Assembly (NCBI GenBank): GCA_963760375.1
Contig: CAVXCS010000001.1
Location: 62,001 to 126,000, forward strand
Length of the DNA stretch: 64,000 nucleotides
Reading direction: 5' to 3'
From: Pelagihabitans sp963760375
GTDB taxonomy: Bacteria > Bacteroidota > Bacteroidia > Flavobacteriales > Flavobacteriaceae
How positions within the stretch are numbered: the stretch's first letter is position 1; every line of letters starts with the position of its first letter. The notes beneath the pieces are model-generated. The model had not been told where the DNA came from. It ran no database searches and was given only the letters and a program-made list of their open reading frames with translations. The position numbers were made by a program, and so were the translations under genes. Shown in pieces: positions 8,972 to 17,540 of the stretch.

Positions 8972-9487
8972 ATGGATCAACTGACTTTCGACGCTTTTAC
9001 CAAAAAAATATTCATCAAGGCGCCCATCGATCGACTGTACCGGTGTTGGGCCACCTCCGAAGGTATCTGTTCCTGGTTTTTAAGGCATGCGCGATATACC
9101 TATGGAAATGAACAATCCAGGAAACCCGGGGAGCCCATCCAGTCCGGGGACGAATATCTTTGGGAATGGCACAATTGGGATGTTCAGGAAAAGGGGACGA
9201 TATGGGCGGCGAACGGGGAAGACACCGTCGAATTCAGTTTTGCCGGGAGTTGCAAGGTCAAGGTGACCTTGGAAGAAAAAAATTCCGCGGTGCTCGTTAC
9301 ACTGAGGCAATTTGAGATTCCTACCGATGATGGGAGCAAACTCAACATACATCACGGCTGCAGCAACGGTTGGACTTTCTGGCTGGCGAACCTAAAAGCG
9401 TACCTGGAGCACGGGATCTTGTTGAACGAGACAGAATTCGACCTTCGCAAAAACCCCATGTCAGGTTTTGAGTTCGTGAACATGTAG
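8972..9487 (+). CDS. SRPBCC (AHSA1-like) domain protein
   Basis: This 171-residue cytoplasmic protein has the SRPBCC/START-like ligand-binding fold of the AHSA1 group. The N-terminal FTKKIFIKAPIDRLYRCWAT is the typical first strand and helix, and the C-terminal GCSNGWTFWLANLKAYLEHG is the hallmark long helix. Such proteins bind hydrophobic ligands or act as chaperone cofactors; no ligand can be predicted. The ATG at 8972 is preferred over an upstream start because homologues begin just before this strand. It follows the serine hydrolase by 8 bases and may share its transcript. Confidence 0.85.
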   Translation: MDQLTFDAFTKKIFIKAPIDRLYRCWATSEGICSWFLRHARYTYGNEQSRKPGEPIQSGDEYLWEWHNWDVQEKGTIWAANGEDTVEFSFAGSCKVKVTLEEKNSAVLVTLRQFEIPTDDGSKLNIHHGCSNGWTFWLANLKAYLEHGILLNETEFDLRKNPMSGFEFVNM

Positions 9488-9621
9488 CATCAGGGCAGGC
9501 AATGCCCGATACTGGCCAACGGGCTTATCAATACTTTTATAAAGCAGGCCGGAAGATTGGGCTTTCACCCAAGCTCCGCACATCGTGCCCAAAGGGCGAA
9601 CCACTCCCCAACTCTTCAGCC

Positions 9622-9653
9622 TTGAACAGCATGGATTATTTTGGATACCTTTG
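9622..9653 (+). promoter_or_regulatory. Promoter of rluF
   Basis: TTG (9622-9624), about 21 bases, then TACCTTTG (9646-9653) match the Bacteroidota -33/-7 consensus. This places transcription start roughly 35 bases before the rluF ATG. Confidence 0.55.
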
Positions 9654-9694
9654 CAGGAATTGCTTTTTTATAGCTTAATTTTTTAACAATATCA

Positions 9695-10432
9695 ATGGAC
9701 GGGGCCAAACAAACCAGAATCAACAAATATCTCAGTGAAGCCGGATTTTGCTCCCGGAGGGAAGCCGACAAGCTCATCGAACAGGGCCGGGTGACCCTGA
9801 ATGGAAAGGTTCCTGAAATGGGCACCAAAATCGTTCCCGGAGATGAAGTTAGGGTCGACGGCAAATTGATTACGGAACGGGAGGAGGAAGCCGTTTATCT
9901 CGCCTTCAACAAGCCCGTGGGTATCGTATGCACCACAGATACGGGGGTGGAAAAAGACAATATCATCGATTATATCAATTATCCCAAACGCATTTTTCCC
10001 ATCGGCAGATTGGACAAACCCAGTGAGGGTCTTATTTTTCTAACCAATGACGGCGACATTGTCAACAAGATTTTGCGGGCAAGGAACCACCACGAAAAAG
10101 AATACATCGTAACCGTTGACAGACCGATTACGGAAGATTTTTTGGCAAGGATGCGCGATGGTGTTCCCATTCTTGATACCGTGACCCGTAAATGCAAAGT
10201 CACACAAATCAGTGCTTACCAGTTCAAAATTGTGCTTACCCAAGGTCTGAACCGGCAGATAAGGAGAATGTGCGAGTATCTAAACTATAATGTGACCGGC
10301 TTGAAACGGATTCGTATCATGAACGTAAAATTGGACCTTCCCGTGGGCCAGTGGCGCAACCTCACGGTTGATGAACTTAAAGAAATCGACAGGCTGGTAG
10401 CCACTTCGTCCAAAACGCACGATGCCCCATAA
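9695..10432 (+). CDS. rluF: 23S rRNA pseudouridine synthase RluF
   Basis: This 245-residue enzyme has an N-terminal S4 RNA-binding domain (about residues 7-60, with SEAGFCSRREADKLI) and an RsuA/RluB/E/F-type catalytic domain. The catalytic aspartate is Asp107 in PIGRLDKPSEGLIFLTNDGD. The following IVNKILRARNHHEKEYIVTV and LNRQIRRMCEYL fit the RluF subgroup, which in E. coli modifies U2604 of 23S rRNA. Assignment to RluF rather than RluB is by the NKILRA/HEKEY signature. It has its own promoter upstream and stands alone on the plus strand. Confidence 0.85.
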   Translation: MDGAKQTRINKYLSEAGFCSRREADKLIEQGRVTLNGKVPEMGTKIVPGDEVRVDGKLITEREEEAVYLAFNKPVGIVCTTDTGVEKDNIIDYINYPKRIFPIGRLDKPSEGLIFLTNDGDIVNKILRARNHHEKEYIVTVDRPITEDFLARMRDGVPILDTVTRKCKVTQISAYQFKIVLTQGLNRQIRRMCEYLNYNVTGLKRIRIMNVKLDLPVGQWRNLTVDELKEIDRLVATSSKTHDAP

Positions 10433-10679
10433 ATTTTCAGCGAAATTTTGCCAGCCGCCCACCCTTCCGAATTTTCCGGGAACGGCAGTGGAAGCCATCA
10501 AAGGCATTTCGATATCCAATTCCAAACCACCCTCCAAAAAAAAGTGACCGGCCAATGGCATATTGCCGTCAACTTAATAAAACAGGGCAAAGGAACTTCA
10601 TTTCATTTATAATAACATTAACATGAAAATACCCCAATAATCATTAATTTTAGAGAAGGTGAAGCAAACAGAAAAGACT

Positions 10680-12011
10680 ATGAAAATGAAACGATTGATG
10701 AATACATTAAAACACTTACCGCTGTTGGCGGTAATGATAATTTGTGGGTTTGGGGCAACGCCGAAGATGCATGCAGCGTTCCTTTTTCAACAGCTGCCAC
10801 AGGAAAATTCCTTTAACCAATACAAGGGCGAGGTATTGGATGCGGAAAACAAGAAACCATTGGTGTTCGCTTCCATTTCCATCGAAGATTCCAATATCAG
10901 CACCATCAGTAATTCAGAAGGCGAATTTTCCCTCAAAGTACCAAAAACACAAACGGAAGGCAACGTCATCATTTCCTTTTTGGGCTATAAAACGATCATT
11001 ATGCCACTTGCCCAACTCAAAGAGGACAACAATAGCATTTTGATGGAAATATCGGTAGTCCAATTATCGGAAGTCAACCTTGCCGTGCCCAAAGATGCCA
11101 AGGCGCTGGTGAGGGAAATGCTCAGAAGGAAGGGAGACAACTATTTGGAAGACCCTACATTGATGACAGCATTTTATAGGGAAACGATCAAAAGGCGCAA
11201 AAAAAACGTATCCTTGTCCGAAGCGGTGGTGAATATCTATAAAACCCCCTATAACTCGGAGCGAAAAGATGCAGTGCAAATCTTTAAGGCACGAAAAAGT
11301 ACCGATTACACCAAGTTGGACACCGTTGCCTTGAAGCTTCAGGGCGGTCCTTTCAATGCGCTGTTTGTGGATATCATGAAATATCCCGAATACATCTTTA
11401 CCGATGAATCCATCGAAAATTATAACTTTAGCTTTGACCGATCGACCATGGTGAACGATCGTTTGCTCTATGTGGTGGATTTTAAGCAAAGGGCCAATGT
11501 CAAAGAGCCGCTATATGTCGGAAAACTTTATATCGATGCCTCGAAAAAGGTACTCACCAGTGCCATTTACAATATGAACATCACGGACAGAAATCAGGCT
11601 GCCCGGTTATTTGTCCGTAAAAAGCCTGCTCAAGCCTCTGTTTGGCCCACGGAAGTCGCCTACCGGGTAGATTACCGGGAAAAGGATGGCAGGTGGTACT
11701 ACGGGTACAGCAATGTGCTCCTGGAATTTAAAATCAATTGGGACCGTAAGTTGTTCAATTCGGTATACAGTTTATCCTGCGAAATGGCGGTGACCGACTG
11801 GGAGAAAAATTTAGAGGGCGCCTTGCCAAAATCCAAGGATAGGGTTAGATCGTCGATGATCCTCAACGACGAAGCCATCGGATTCGCAGACCCGGATTTC
11901 TGGGGGGAATTCAATATTATCGAACCTGAAAAATCGATAGAATCGGCCATCAAGAAAATACAGCGCCAGTTAAAAAGGTCTAAAGACCAAGGCGGTACCT
12001 CAACGCCCTGA
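10680..12011 (+). CDS. Exported carboxypeptidase-regulatory-like domain protein (DUF5686-like region possible)
   Basis: This protein of about 443 residues has an N-terminal signal segment (about residues 10-35). It is followed by a carboxypeptidase-like regulatory (CarbopepD_reg-like) beta-sandwich, YKGEVLDAENKKPLVFASIS through SNSEGEFSLKV to ISFLGYKT. The larger C-terminal part contains REMLRRKGDNYLEDPTLMTAFYRE, a pattern common in Bacteroidota outer-surface proteins, but no catalytic motif is seen. The function is unknown; a role in the outer membrane or periplasm is inferred. The ATG at 10680 is preferred over a GTG 21 bases upstream. A terminator shared with the convergent recQ follows. 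Confidence 0.75.
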   Translation: MKMKRLMNTLKHLPLLAVMIICGFGATPKMHAAFLFQQLPQENSFNQYKGEVLDAENKKPLVFASISIEDSNISTISNSEGEFSLKVPKTQTEGNVIISFLGYKTIIMPLAQLKEDNNSILMEISVVQLSEVNLAVPKDAKALVREMLRRKGDNYLEDPTLMTAFYRETIKRRKKNVSLSEAVVNIYKTPYNSERKDAVQIFKARKSTDYTKLDTVALKLQGGPFNALFVDIMKYPEYIFTDESIENYNFSFDRSTMVNDRLLYVVDFKQRANVKEPLYVGKLYIDASKKVLTSAIYNMNITDRNQAARLFVRKKPAQASVWPTEVAYRVDYREKDGRWYYGYSNVLLEFKINWDRKLFNSVYSLSCEMAVTDWEKNLEGALPKSKDRVRSSMILNDEAIGFADPDFWGEFNIIEPEKSIESAIKKIQRQLKRSKDQGGTSTP

Positions 12012-12032
12012 ACCCTATAAAGAACTGCCATC

Positions 12033-12069
12033 AAAAAAGCCACCGTTAGGATGTAACAGTGGCTTTTTA
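12033..12069. terminator. Terminator between converging genes
   Basis: An inverted repeat with arms AAAAAGCCACCGTT and AACAGTGGCTTTTT (one mismatch) is flanked by A and T runs. It can act in both directions between the surface protein gene and recQ. Confidence 0.75.
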
Positions 12070-12107
12070 TGTTTGTGGGCAGGGAATACCCTCCAGCAGG
12101 TTTTAAA

Positions 12108-14321
12108 TCAATTGGCCACTTCGCTGATGAATTTAAGGCGATAGAGCCGGAGTTCATCATCATCATAATCGCCATCGAATTCGGCAAGGGCCTCCTCTAT
12201 GCCATCGGTCTCGGCCTCGAGGAAGTACTCGTGCATTTCTTCCTGTTGCTCCTCATCGAGTATTTCATCGATCCAATACCCAAGGTTCAATTTGGTGCCG
12301 CTATAAACGATCTGTTCCATTTCCTTGATCAGTTCGGGCAGTTCAATACCTTTCGCAGAGGCGATATCGTCGAGTGGCAGCTTTCTGTCAACGTTTTGTA
12401 TGATGTAGAGTTTTAAGGCCGAATTGGCCCCTGTGGTCTTCACCACAAGGTCATCGGGCCTTAGAATATCATTGTCTTCCACATAGGCCGCGATAAAATC
12501 TACAAAGGGTTTGCCGTATTTTTTGGCCTTACCTTCCCCGACCCCATAAATATTCTGAAGTTCCTCAACTGAAATGGGGTATTTCAAGGCCATATCATCT
12601 AAAGAAGGGTCTTGGAACACCACAAAAGGGGGCACCCCCAACTTATCGGCCTGGGATTTCCGCAGGCCTTTGAGCTGCTTCAACAAGCCTTCGTCAATGA
12701 CTCCCCCACCTTTGGCAGCGCTGACAATGGCATCGTTCTGTTCCGCCCCGTAAACGTGGTCTTTTGTCATCATGAAAGACTGAGGCCGTTCTAAAAAGGC
12801 CCTACCTTTATCGGTGACGTGCAAAATACCGTATTGTTCGATTTCCTTGTTCAACAGGCCTGCTACCAGCACCTGTCTGATGAGCGCCATCCAATACCCT
12901 TTGTCATGGTCGGCCCCGATTCCGAATACTTCCTTCTCGTTGGTTTTATGCGAGGCGATCATGGCATTGACCTTGCCTACCAAGGTCTTGACCACTTCTT
13001 TTGACTTAAACTTTTCACTGGTGGCCTGAACGACCTTGATCAATTTTACCACATTGTCTTTCGCTTCCTCTTTTTCCTTGGGATTACGGACGTTATCGTC
13101 CATATCGGCACCCTTCCCTTTCACCTCATCAAATTCTTCCCCGAAATAATGAAGGATGAATTTTCTGCGCGACATGGAGGTTTCGGCATAGGCCACCACT
13201 TCCTGCAACAGGGCATTTCCGATTTCCTGTTCGGCCACGGGCTTACCTGACATGAATTTTTCCAGTTTCTCGATGTCCTTGTAGGAATAGAACGCCAGAC
13301 AATGGCCCTCGCCCCCATCCCGACCGGCACGACCTGTTTCCTGATAGTAGCTTTCAATACTTTTTGGGATATCGTGATGGATCACAAAACGAACGTCAGG
13401 TTTATCGATACCCATTCCAAAAGCAATGGTAGCCACCACCACATCAACATCCTGCATCAAGAACATATCTTGGTATTTCGAGCGGGTCTTGGCATCAAAT
13501 CCCGCATGATAGGGCACTGCACTGACACCATTGACCTGCAATACCTGGGCCAGTTCTTCGACCCTTTTGCGGCTCAAGCAATAAATGATGCCCGATTTGC
13601 CGGCATTTTTTTTGACGAAACGTATGATGTCGGAATCGACATCAATGGTCTTCGGCCTTACCTCATAATACAAATTGGGCCTATTGAAAGACTCCTTGAA
13701 CAATTTCGCATCCGGGATACCGAGGTTCTTTACGATATCTTCCTGTACCTTGGGCGTCGCCGTAGCGGTAAGGGCGATAATGGGGATATCGCTGCCCAAA
13801 CGATCCACGATGGACCGCAGGTTGCGGTATTCCGGTCTAAAATCATGCCCCCATTCAGAAATGCAGTGCGCTTCATCCACTGCCAGAAAAGAAATCTTAA
13901 CCGATTGCAAAAAATCGACATACTCTTCCTTGGTCAAAGACTCAGGGGCAACATAAAGCAATTTCGTAATGCCATCGGTAATATCTTCCTTCACCTGCTT
14001 GATTTCAGATTTGTTCAGGGAAGAATTCAACACATGGGCGATGCCATTTTCGGACGAGATACCGCGCATCGCATCGACCTGGTTCTTCATCAGGGCGATC
14101 AATGGCGAAACGATTATGGCGGTACCTTCCTGCATCAGTGCCGGAAGCTGGTAACAAAGCGATTTGCCACCACCTGTGGGCATAATGACGAAAGTATTCT
14201 TGCGTTTCAGTAAATGTTGGACTACTTCCTCTTGAAGTCCTTTGAATTGGGAGAATCCAAAATATTGTTTTAATGGAGCGTGAAGATCTATTTCTTTCAA
14301 AACTATCTGTTCCTTTAACAT
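12108..14321 (-). CDS. recQ: ATP-dependent DNA helicase RecQ
   Basis: This 737-residue RecQ helicase unwinds DNA 3' to 5' in recombination and replication fork repair. The Walker A motif is MPTGGGKSLCYQLPAL (about residues 47-62) and the DEAH box is at 149-152 in LAVDEAHCISEWGHDFRPEY. Motif VI lies in ETGRAGRDGGEGHCLAFYS. The zinc-binding and winged-helix regions follow, with an HRDC-like segment toward 530-600. The acidic C-terminus is longer than in E. coli RecQ (about 610 residues), as is common in Bacteroidota. It is monocistronic. A 303-residue antisense frame inside it is a shadow. Confidence 0.95.
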   Translation of the reverse strand: MLKEQIVLKEIDLHAPLKQYFGFSQFKGLQEEVVQHLLKRKNTFVIMPTGGGKSLCYQLPALMQEGTAIIVSPLIALMKNQVDAMRGISSENGIAHVLNSSLNKSEIKQVKEDITDGITKLLYVAPESLTKEEYVDFLQSVKISFLAVDEAHCISEWGHDFRPEYRNLRSIVDRLGSDIPIIALTATATPKVQEDIVKNLGIPDAKLFKESFNRPNLYYEVRPKTIDVDSDIIRFVKKNAGKSGIIYCLSRKRVEELAQVLQVNGVSAVPYHAGFDAKTRSKYQDMFLMQDVDVVVATIAFGMGIDKPDVRFVIHHDIPKSIESYYQETGRAGRDGGEGHCLAFYSYKDIEKLEKFMSGKPVAEQEIGNALLQEVVAYAETSMSRRKFILHYFGEEFDEVKGKGADMDDNVRNPKEKEEAKDNVVKLIKVVQATSEKFKSKEVVKTLVGKVNAMIASHKTNEKEVFGIGADHDKGYWMALIRQVLVAGLLNKEIEQYGILHVTDKGRAFLERPQSFMMTKDHVYGAEQNDAIVSAAKGGGVIDEGLLKQLKGLRKSQADKLGVPPFVVFQDPSLDDMALKYPISVEELQNIYGVGEGKAKKYGKPFVDFIAAYVEDNDILRPDDLVVKTTGANSALKLYIIQNVDRKLPLDDIASAKGIELPELIKEMEQIVYSGTKLNLGYWIDEILDEEQQEEMHEYFLEAETDGIEEALAEFDGDYDDDELRLYRLKFISEVAN

Positions 14322-14410
14322 TTTAAAGTAAAGCGATTATTGATTAAAGTATTCTCTTAAGATACGAATTTTTGGTGTTTTATGGTCTTTGATCGCAGTA
14401 TTTCATTTTG

Positions 14411-14442
14411 TTGCGATTTAAATCGGCCATAACTTAAGTTTG
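14411..14442 (+). promoter_or_regulatory. Possible promoter of the kdsD-tatC operon
   Basis: TTG (14411-14413), 21 bases, then TAAGTTTG (14435-14442) match the Bacteroidota consensus. A second TAATTTTG lies 3 bases further on, so the exact start is uncertain. Confidence 0.4.
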
Positions 14443-14509
14443 TGTAATTTTGTTATCTTAAATATAGGACAAACTTTTAGCACTGCAATCACATAATTTT
14501 GTTAAACCA

Positions 14510-15475
14510 TTGAAGGATACCAAGGCTATTCTTGACATCGCAAAAAAAACCATTAGAATGCAGAGTGAGTCGATAAAACATTTATCCGACTTACTTGATG
14601 AGGGGTTCTCCAATGCCGTAGAATGCATTTTGCGATCCGAAGGCAGGGTCATCGTATCCGGAATCGGCAAAAGCGCCATCATTGCTTCAAAAATAGCGGC
14701 CACCCTGAATTCAACCGGTACCCCATCCATTTTTATGCACGCCGGCGATGCCATTCATGGAGACCTTGGCACCATTCAGGAGAAAGACACCGTGATCTGT
14801 ATCTCAAAAAGCGGCAGCACCCCGGAAATCAAAATGCTCGTCCCTTTGATAAAAAGGGGCAAGAACAAGCTCATCGGCATGACCGGCAATCCGGATTCCT
14901 TTCTGGGGCAACAGGCCGATTTTGTCTTGAATACCTTCGTAGAGAAGGAAGCTTGTCCAAACAACCTGGCCCCCACGACCAGTACCACGGCCCAAATGGT
15001 CATGGGCGACGCGCTGGCCATTTGCCTTTTGGAACTCAAAGGATTCAGCAGTAAGGATTTTGCCAAATACCACCCCGGCGGAGCGCTCGGCAAACGTCTT
15101 TACCTCAGGGTGGCCGATATCGTGACGACGAATCAAAAGCCACAGGTAAATGTAGATTCCGATATCAAAAAAGTCATCGTTGAAATTTCGGAAAAAATGT
15201 TGGGCGTGACCGCCGTGCTCAAGGATGGCCTTATCGTAGGGGTGGTAACCGATGGCGATATAAGGAGAATGTTGAACAAATACGATTCGATCAACGGTCT
15301 CACCGCAAAGGATATCATGACCTCAGATCCCAAGACCATCGAAACGGACGTCTTGGCCATCAAGGCTTTGGAGCTGATGCAGGACAAGGGCATTTCCCAG
15401 CTGTTGGCCAAAGACGGTGATGCCTATGAAGGGGTCGTACATTTACACAACCTAATTAACGAGGGAATACTTTAA
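14510..15475 (+). CDS. kdsD: D-arabinose 5-phosphate isomerase (KpsF/GutQ family)
   Basis: This 321-residue enzyme interconverts ribulose 5-phosphate and arabinose 5-phosphate, the first step toward KDO for lipopolysaccharide. The N-terminal SIS domain contains VSGIGKSAIIASKIAATLNS, MHAGDAIHGDLG and ICISKSGSTPEI. Two CBS domains fill about residues 200-321 (VVTDGDIRRML marks the first). The start is a TTG at 14510, chosen because homologues extend this far; the next ATG is 16 codons in. Its stop overlaps the tatC start (TAATG), so the two are translationally coupled. Together with lptB about 1.3 kb downstream it indicates LPS biogenesis. Confidence 0.9.
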   Translation: MKDTKAILDIAKKTIRMQSESIKHLSDLLDEGFSNAVECILRSEGRVIVSGIGKSAIIASKIAATLNSTGTPSIFMHAGDAIHGDLGTIQEKDTVICISKSGSTPEIKMLVPLIKRGKNKLIGMTGNPDSFLGQQADFVLNTFVEKEACPNNLAPTTSTTAQMVMGDALAICLLELKGFSSKDFAKYHPGGALGKRLYLRVADIVTTNQKPQVNVDSDIKKVIVEISEKMLGVTAVLKDGLIVGVVTDGDIRRMLNKYDSINGLTAKDIMTSDPKTIETDVLAIKALELMQDKGISQLLAKDGDAYEGVVHLHNLINEGIL

Positions 15476-16326
15476 TGGCGAAAAAACAAACCAAAGCCCA
15501 TAATGAAATGTCCTTTTTGGACCATTTGGAAGAGCTGCGATGGCATCTGATCCGTTCCACGATAGCTGTGGTGGTCATTGGCTCCATCGCCTTTTTAATG
15601 AAAGATTTCATCTTCGATACGGTAATTTTCGGACCAAAAAAACCCGATTTTCCCACCTACGGGGTCTTTTGCAAATTCTCAAAAATGCTGGGTTTCAGCG
15701 AAGCATTTTGCGGCAGCGAGCCCTTGTTTCGACTGCAAAGCAGGGAAATGGCAGGGCAGTTTTCGGCGCATATTTGGACTTCCATTTGGGCGGGATTCAT
15801 TGTGGGGTTCCCATACATCCTCTATGAACTTTGGCGTTTTATCAGTCCGGGACTTTACGAAAAAGAAAGAAAGAACTCCCGCGGCTTTATCTTCATCGCT
15901 TCCTTCTTGTTTTTTCTAGGGGTACTTTTTGGATATTATGTGGTGGCGCCGCTTTCCATCAATTTCCTGGGCAGCTATACCATCAGCGAGGAAGTGTTCA
16001 ATGATATCGACATTGCCTCCTATATTTCAACCGTTAGGGCCTCGGTCATTGCTTGTGGTTTGGTCTTTGAACTTCCGATCATCATCTATTTCCTCACCAA
16101 GGTTGGCTTGGTGACCCCCGCCATCTTAAAAAAATATCGTAAAATTTCCTTGGTAGTGGTGCTGATCCTATCGGCGGTGATCACCCCGCCCGACGTTGCC
16201 AGCCAAATTATCGTCGCCATACCCATTTTAATCCTGTACCAGGCCAGTATCTATATTTCCGGCTATGTTTTGAGGCAGGAAGCCAAAAAAGAACGAAAAG
16301 CGAATAAAAATGTCAAACCAAGTTGA
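15475..16326 (+). CDS. tatC: Sec-independent protein translocase TatC
   Basis: This 283-residue integral membrane protein is the TatC receptor of the twin-arginine translocase, which exports folded proteins. The family signature SFLDHLEELRWHLIRS is near the N-terminus, and six membrane segments can be traced, with LPIIIYFLTKVGLV and SAVITPPDVASQIIVAIPI near the end. An insertion after the first segment (FGPKKPDFPTYGVFCKFSKM) is typical of Bacteroidota TatC. The start overlaps the kdsD stop and the end overlaps the AhpD-like gene by 17 bases. Likely substrates in this window are the Gfo/Idh/MocA proteins with RR leaders. Confidence 0.95.
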   Translation: MAKKQTKAHNEMSFLDHLEELRWHLIRSTIAVVVIGSIAFLMKDFIFDTVIFGPKKPDFPTYGVFCKFSKMLGFSEAFCGSEPLFRLQSREMAGQFSAHIWTSIWAGFIVGFPYILYELWRFISPGLYEKERKNSRGFIFIASFLFFLGVLFGYYVVAPLSINFLGSYTISEEVFNDIDIASYISTVRASVIACGLVFELPIIIYFLTKVGLVTPAILKKYRKISLVVVLILSAVITPPDVASQIIVAIPILILYQASIYISGYVLRQEAKKERKANKNVKPS

Positions 16327-16660
16327 GGAATTCAACGCCTACCGTTCAAGGATGAACGAAAAGCTGTTGTCCGATAACAATAAAATCATCAAGCGAATTT
16401 TTAATTTGGACACCAACGCCTATGCCGCAGGTGCGCTCGACGTGAAAACCAAAGAGCTTTTGGGCTTGGTGGCCTCGGCCGTGTTGCGCTGCGATGATTG
16501 CGTAAAGTATCATCTGGAAACCTGTTTTAAGGAAGGGGCGACCAAGGAAGAAGTGATGGAAACCTTGGGAATAGCAACGCTTGTTGGAGGTACCATCGTA
16601 GTGCCTCACTTACGGAGGGCTTACGAATTTTGGGAGGCATTGGAAGCCCAAGAAGGTTAA
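16310..16660 (+). CDS. Carboxymuconolactone decarboxylase/AhpD-like protein
   Basis: This 116-residue protein belongs to the CMD/AhpD family. The redox motif is Cys61-x-x-Cys64 followed by His68 (RCDDCVKYHLE), as in AhpD-type peroxidase-related proteins, and it is followed by EGATKEEVMETLGIATLVGG. Small family members like this form oligomers and can reduce disulfides or peroxides, but the physiological substrate is unknown. The start overlaps the tatC end by 17 bases, indicating one transcript with kdsD and tatC. Confidence 0.9.
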   Translation: MSNQVEEFNAYRSRMNEKLLSDNNKIIKRIFNLDTNAYAAGALDVKTKELLGLVASAVLRCDDCVKYHLETCFKEGATKEEVMETLGIATLVGGTIVVPHLRRAYEFWEALEAQEG

Positions 16661-16676
16661 AAAAACGGTAATTGTT

Positions 16677-16706
16677 TTTGGTTAGGGACCGTAAAGTTTA
16701 GTTTTG
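16677..16706 (+). promoter_or_regulatory. Promoter of lptB
   Basis: TTTG (16677-16680), an 18-base spacer and TAGTTTTG (16699-16706) are a full match to the Bacteroidota promoter consensus. It begins just after the AhpD-like stop and gives a leader of about 40 bases before the lptB ATG. Confidence 0.65.
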
Positions 16707-16754
16707 GTCTGCGCAAAGCGGAATAATCGTGACAGGGAACAGGAAAATGCAAAC

Positions 16755-17495
16755 ATGAAATTAAGGGCAGACCACATCATGAAATCTTACCGGGGACGGC
16801 AAGTCGTCAAGGGTATTTCCCTGGAAGTCAACCAAGGGGAAATCGTGGGTTTACTAGGTCCTAATGGCGCCGGGAAAACCACCTCCTTTTATATGATCGT
16901 GGGCTTGATCAAACCCAACAGCGGCACCATTCACCTGGATAACATGGAAATCACCCATTTTCCCATGTACAAAAGGGCCCAGAATGGCATTGGCTATCTT
17001 GCCCAGGAAGCTTCGGTGTTTCGAAAGCTCAGCATCGAAAAAAATATTTTGAGCGTGCTGCAGCTGACCAAGTTGAGCAAAAAGGAGCAACTGATGAAGA
17101 TGGAATCGCTCATCGAGGAATTCGGTTTGGGGCATATCAGAAAAAATCGCGGTGACCTGCTCTCAGGAGGCGAACGGCGCCGGACCGAAATAGCCCGCGC
17201 CCTGGCCACCGATCCAAAGTTCATATTGCTCGACGAACCTTTTGCAGGGGTAGATCCTGTCGCTGTGGAAGACATACAACGCATCGTTGCCCAGCTCAAA
17301 AATAAAAATATCGGTATTCTGATCACCGACCACAATGTTCAGGAAACCCTTGCCATTACCGAACGCTCCTATCTTATGTTCGAGGGCGGAATCCTCAAAT
17401 CGGGTATTCCGGAAGACCTGGCCGCAGACGAAATGGTACGGAAAGTATATCTGGGCCAGAACTTTGAACTGCGCAAAAAGAAGTTGGATTTTTAA
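16755..17495 (+). CDS. lptB: LPS export ABC transporter ATP-binding protein LptB
   Basis: This 246-residue ATPase powers extraction of lipopolysaccharide from the inner membrane with LptF/LptG. Walker A is GPNGAGKT (residues 35-42), the signature is LLSGGERRRTEIARAL (near 140-155) and Walker B is FILLDEPFAGVDPVAVEDIQ. The FAGVDP form and the short length are characteristic of LptB rather than a generic ABC ATPase. The ATG at 16755 is chosen over an upstream in-frame start because the protein normally begins MKLRA. It has a consensus promoter immediately upstream. LptF/LptG are not in this window. Confidence 0.92.
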   Translation: MKLRADHIMKSYRGRQVVKGISLEVNQGEIVGLLGPNGAGKTTSFYMIVGLIKPNSGTIHLDNMEITHFPMYKRAQNGIGYLAQEASVFRKLSIEKNILSVLQLTKLSKKEQLMKMESLIEEFGLGHIRKNRGDLLSGGERRRTEIARALATDPKFILLDEPFAGVDPVAVEDIQRIVAQLKNKNIGILITDHNVQETLAITERSYLMFEGGILKSGIPEDLAADEMVRKVYLGQNFELRKKKLDF

Positions 17496-17540
17496 CCCAC
17501 TCCGCACTTCAAATAGACTTCAAATCAACTCGATCGGTTT

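Noticed and set aside
13302..14213. A 303-codon plus-strand frame within recQ
   Set aside because: It is antisense to the conserved helicase core and has no signal, motif or start site of its own.
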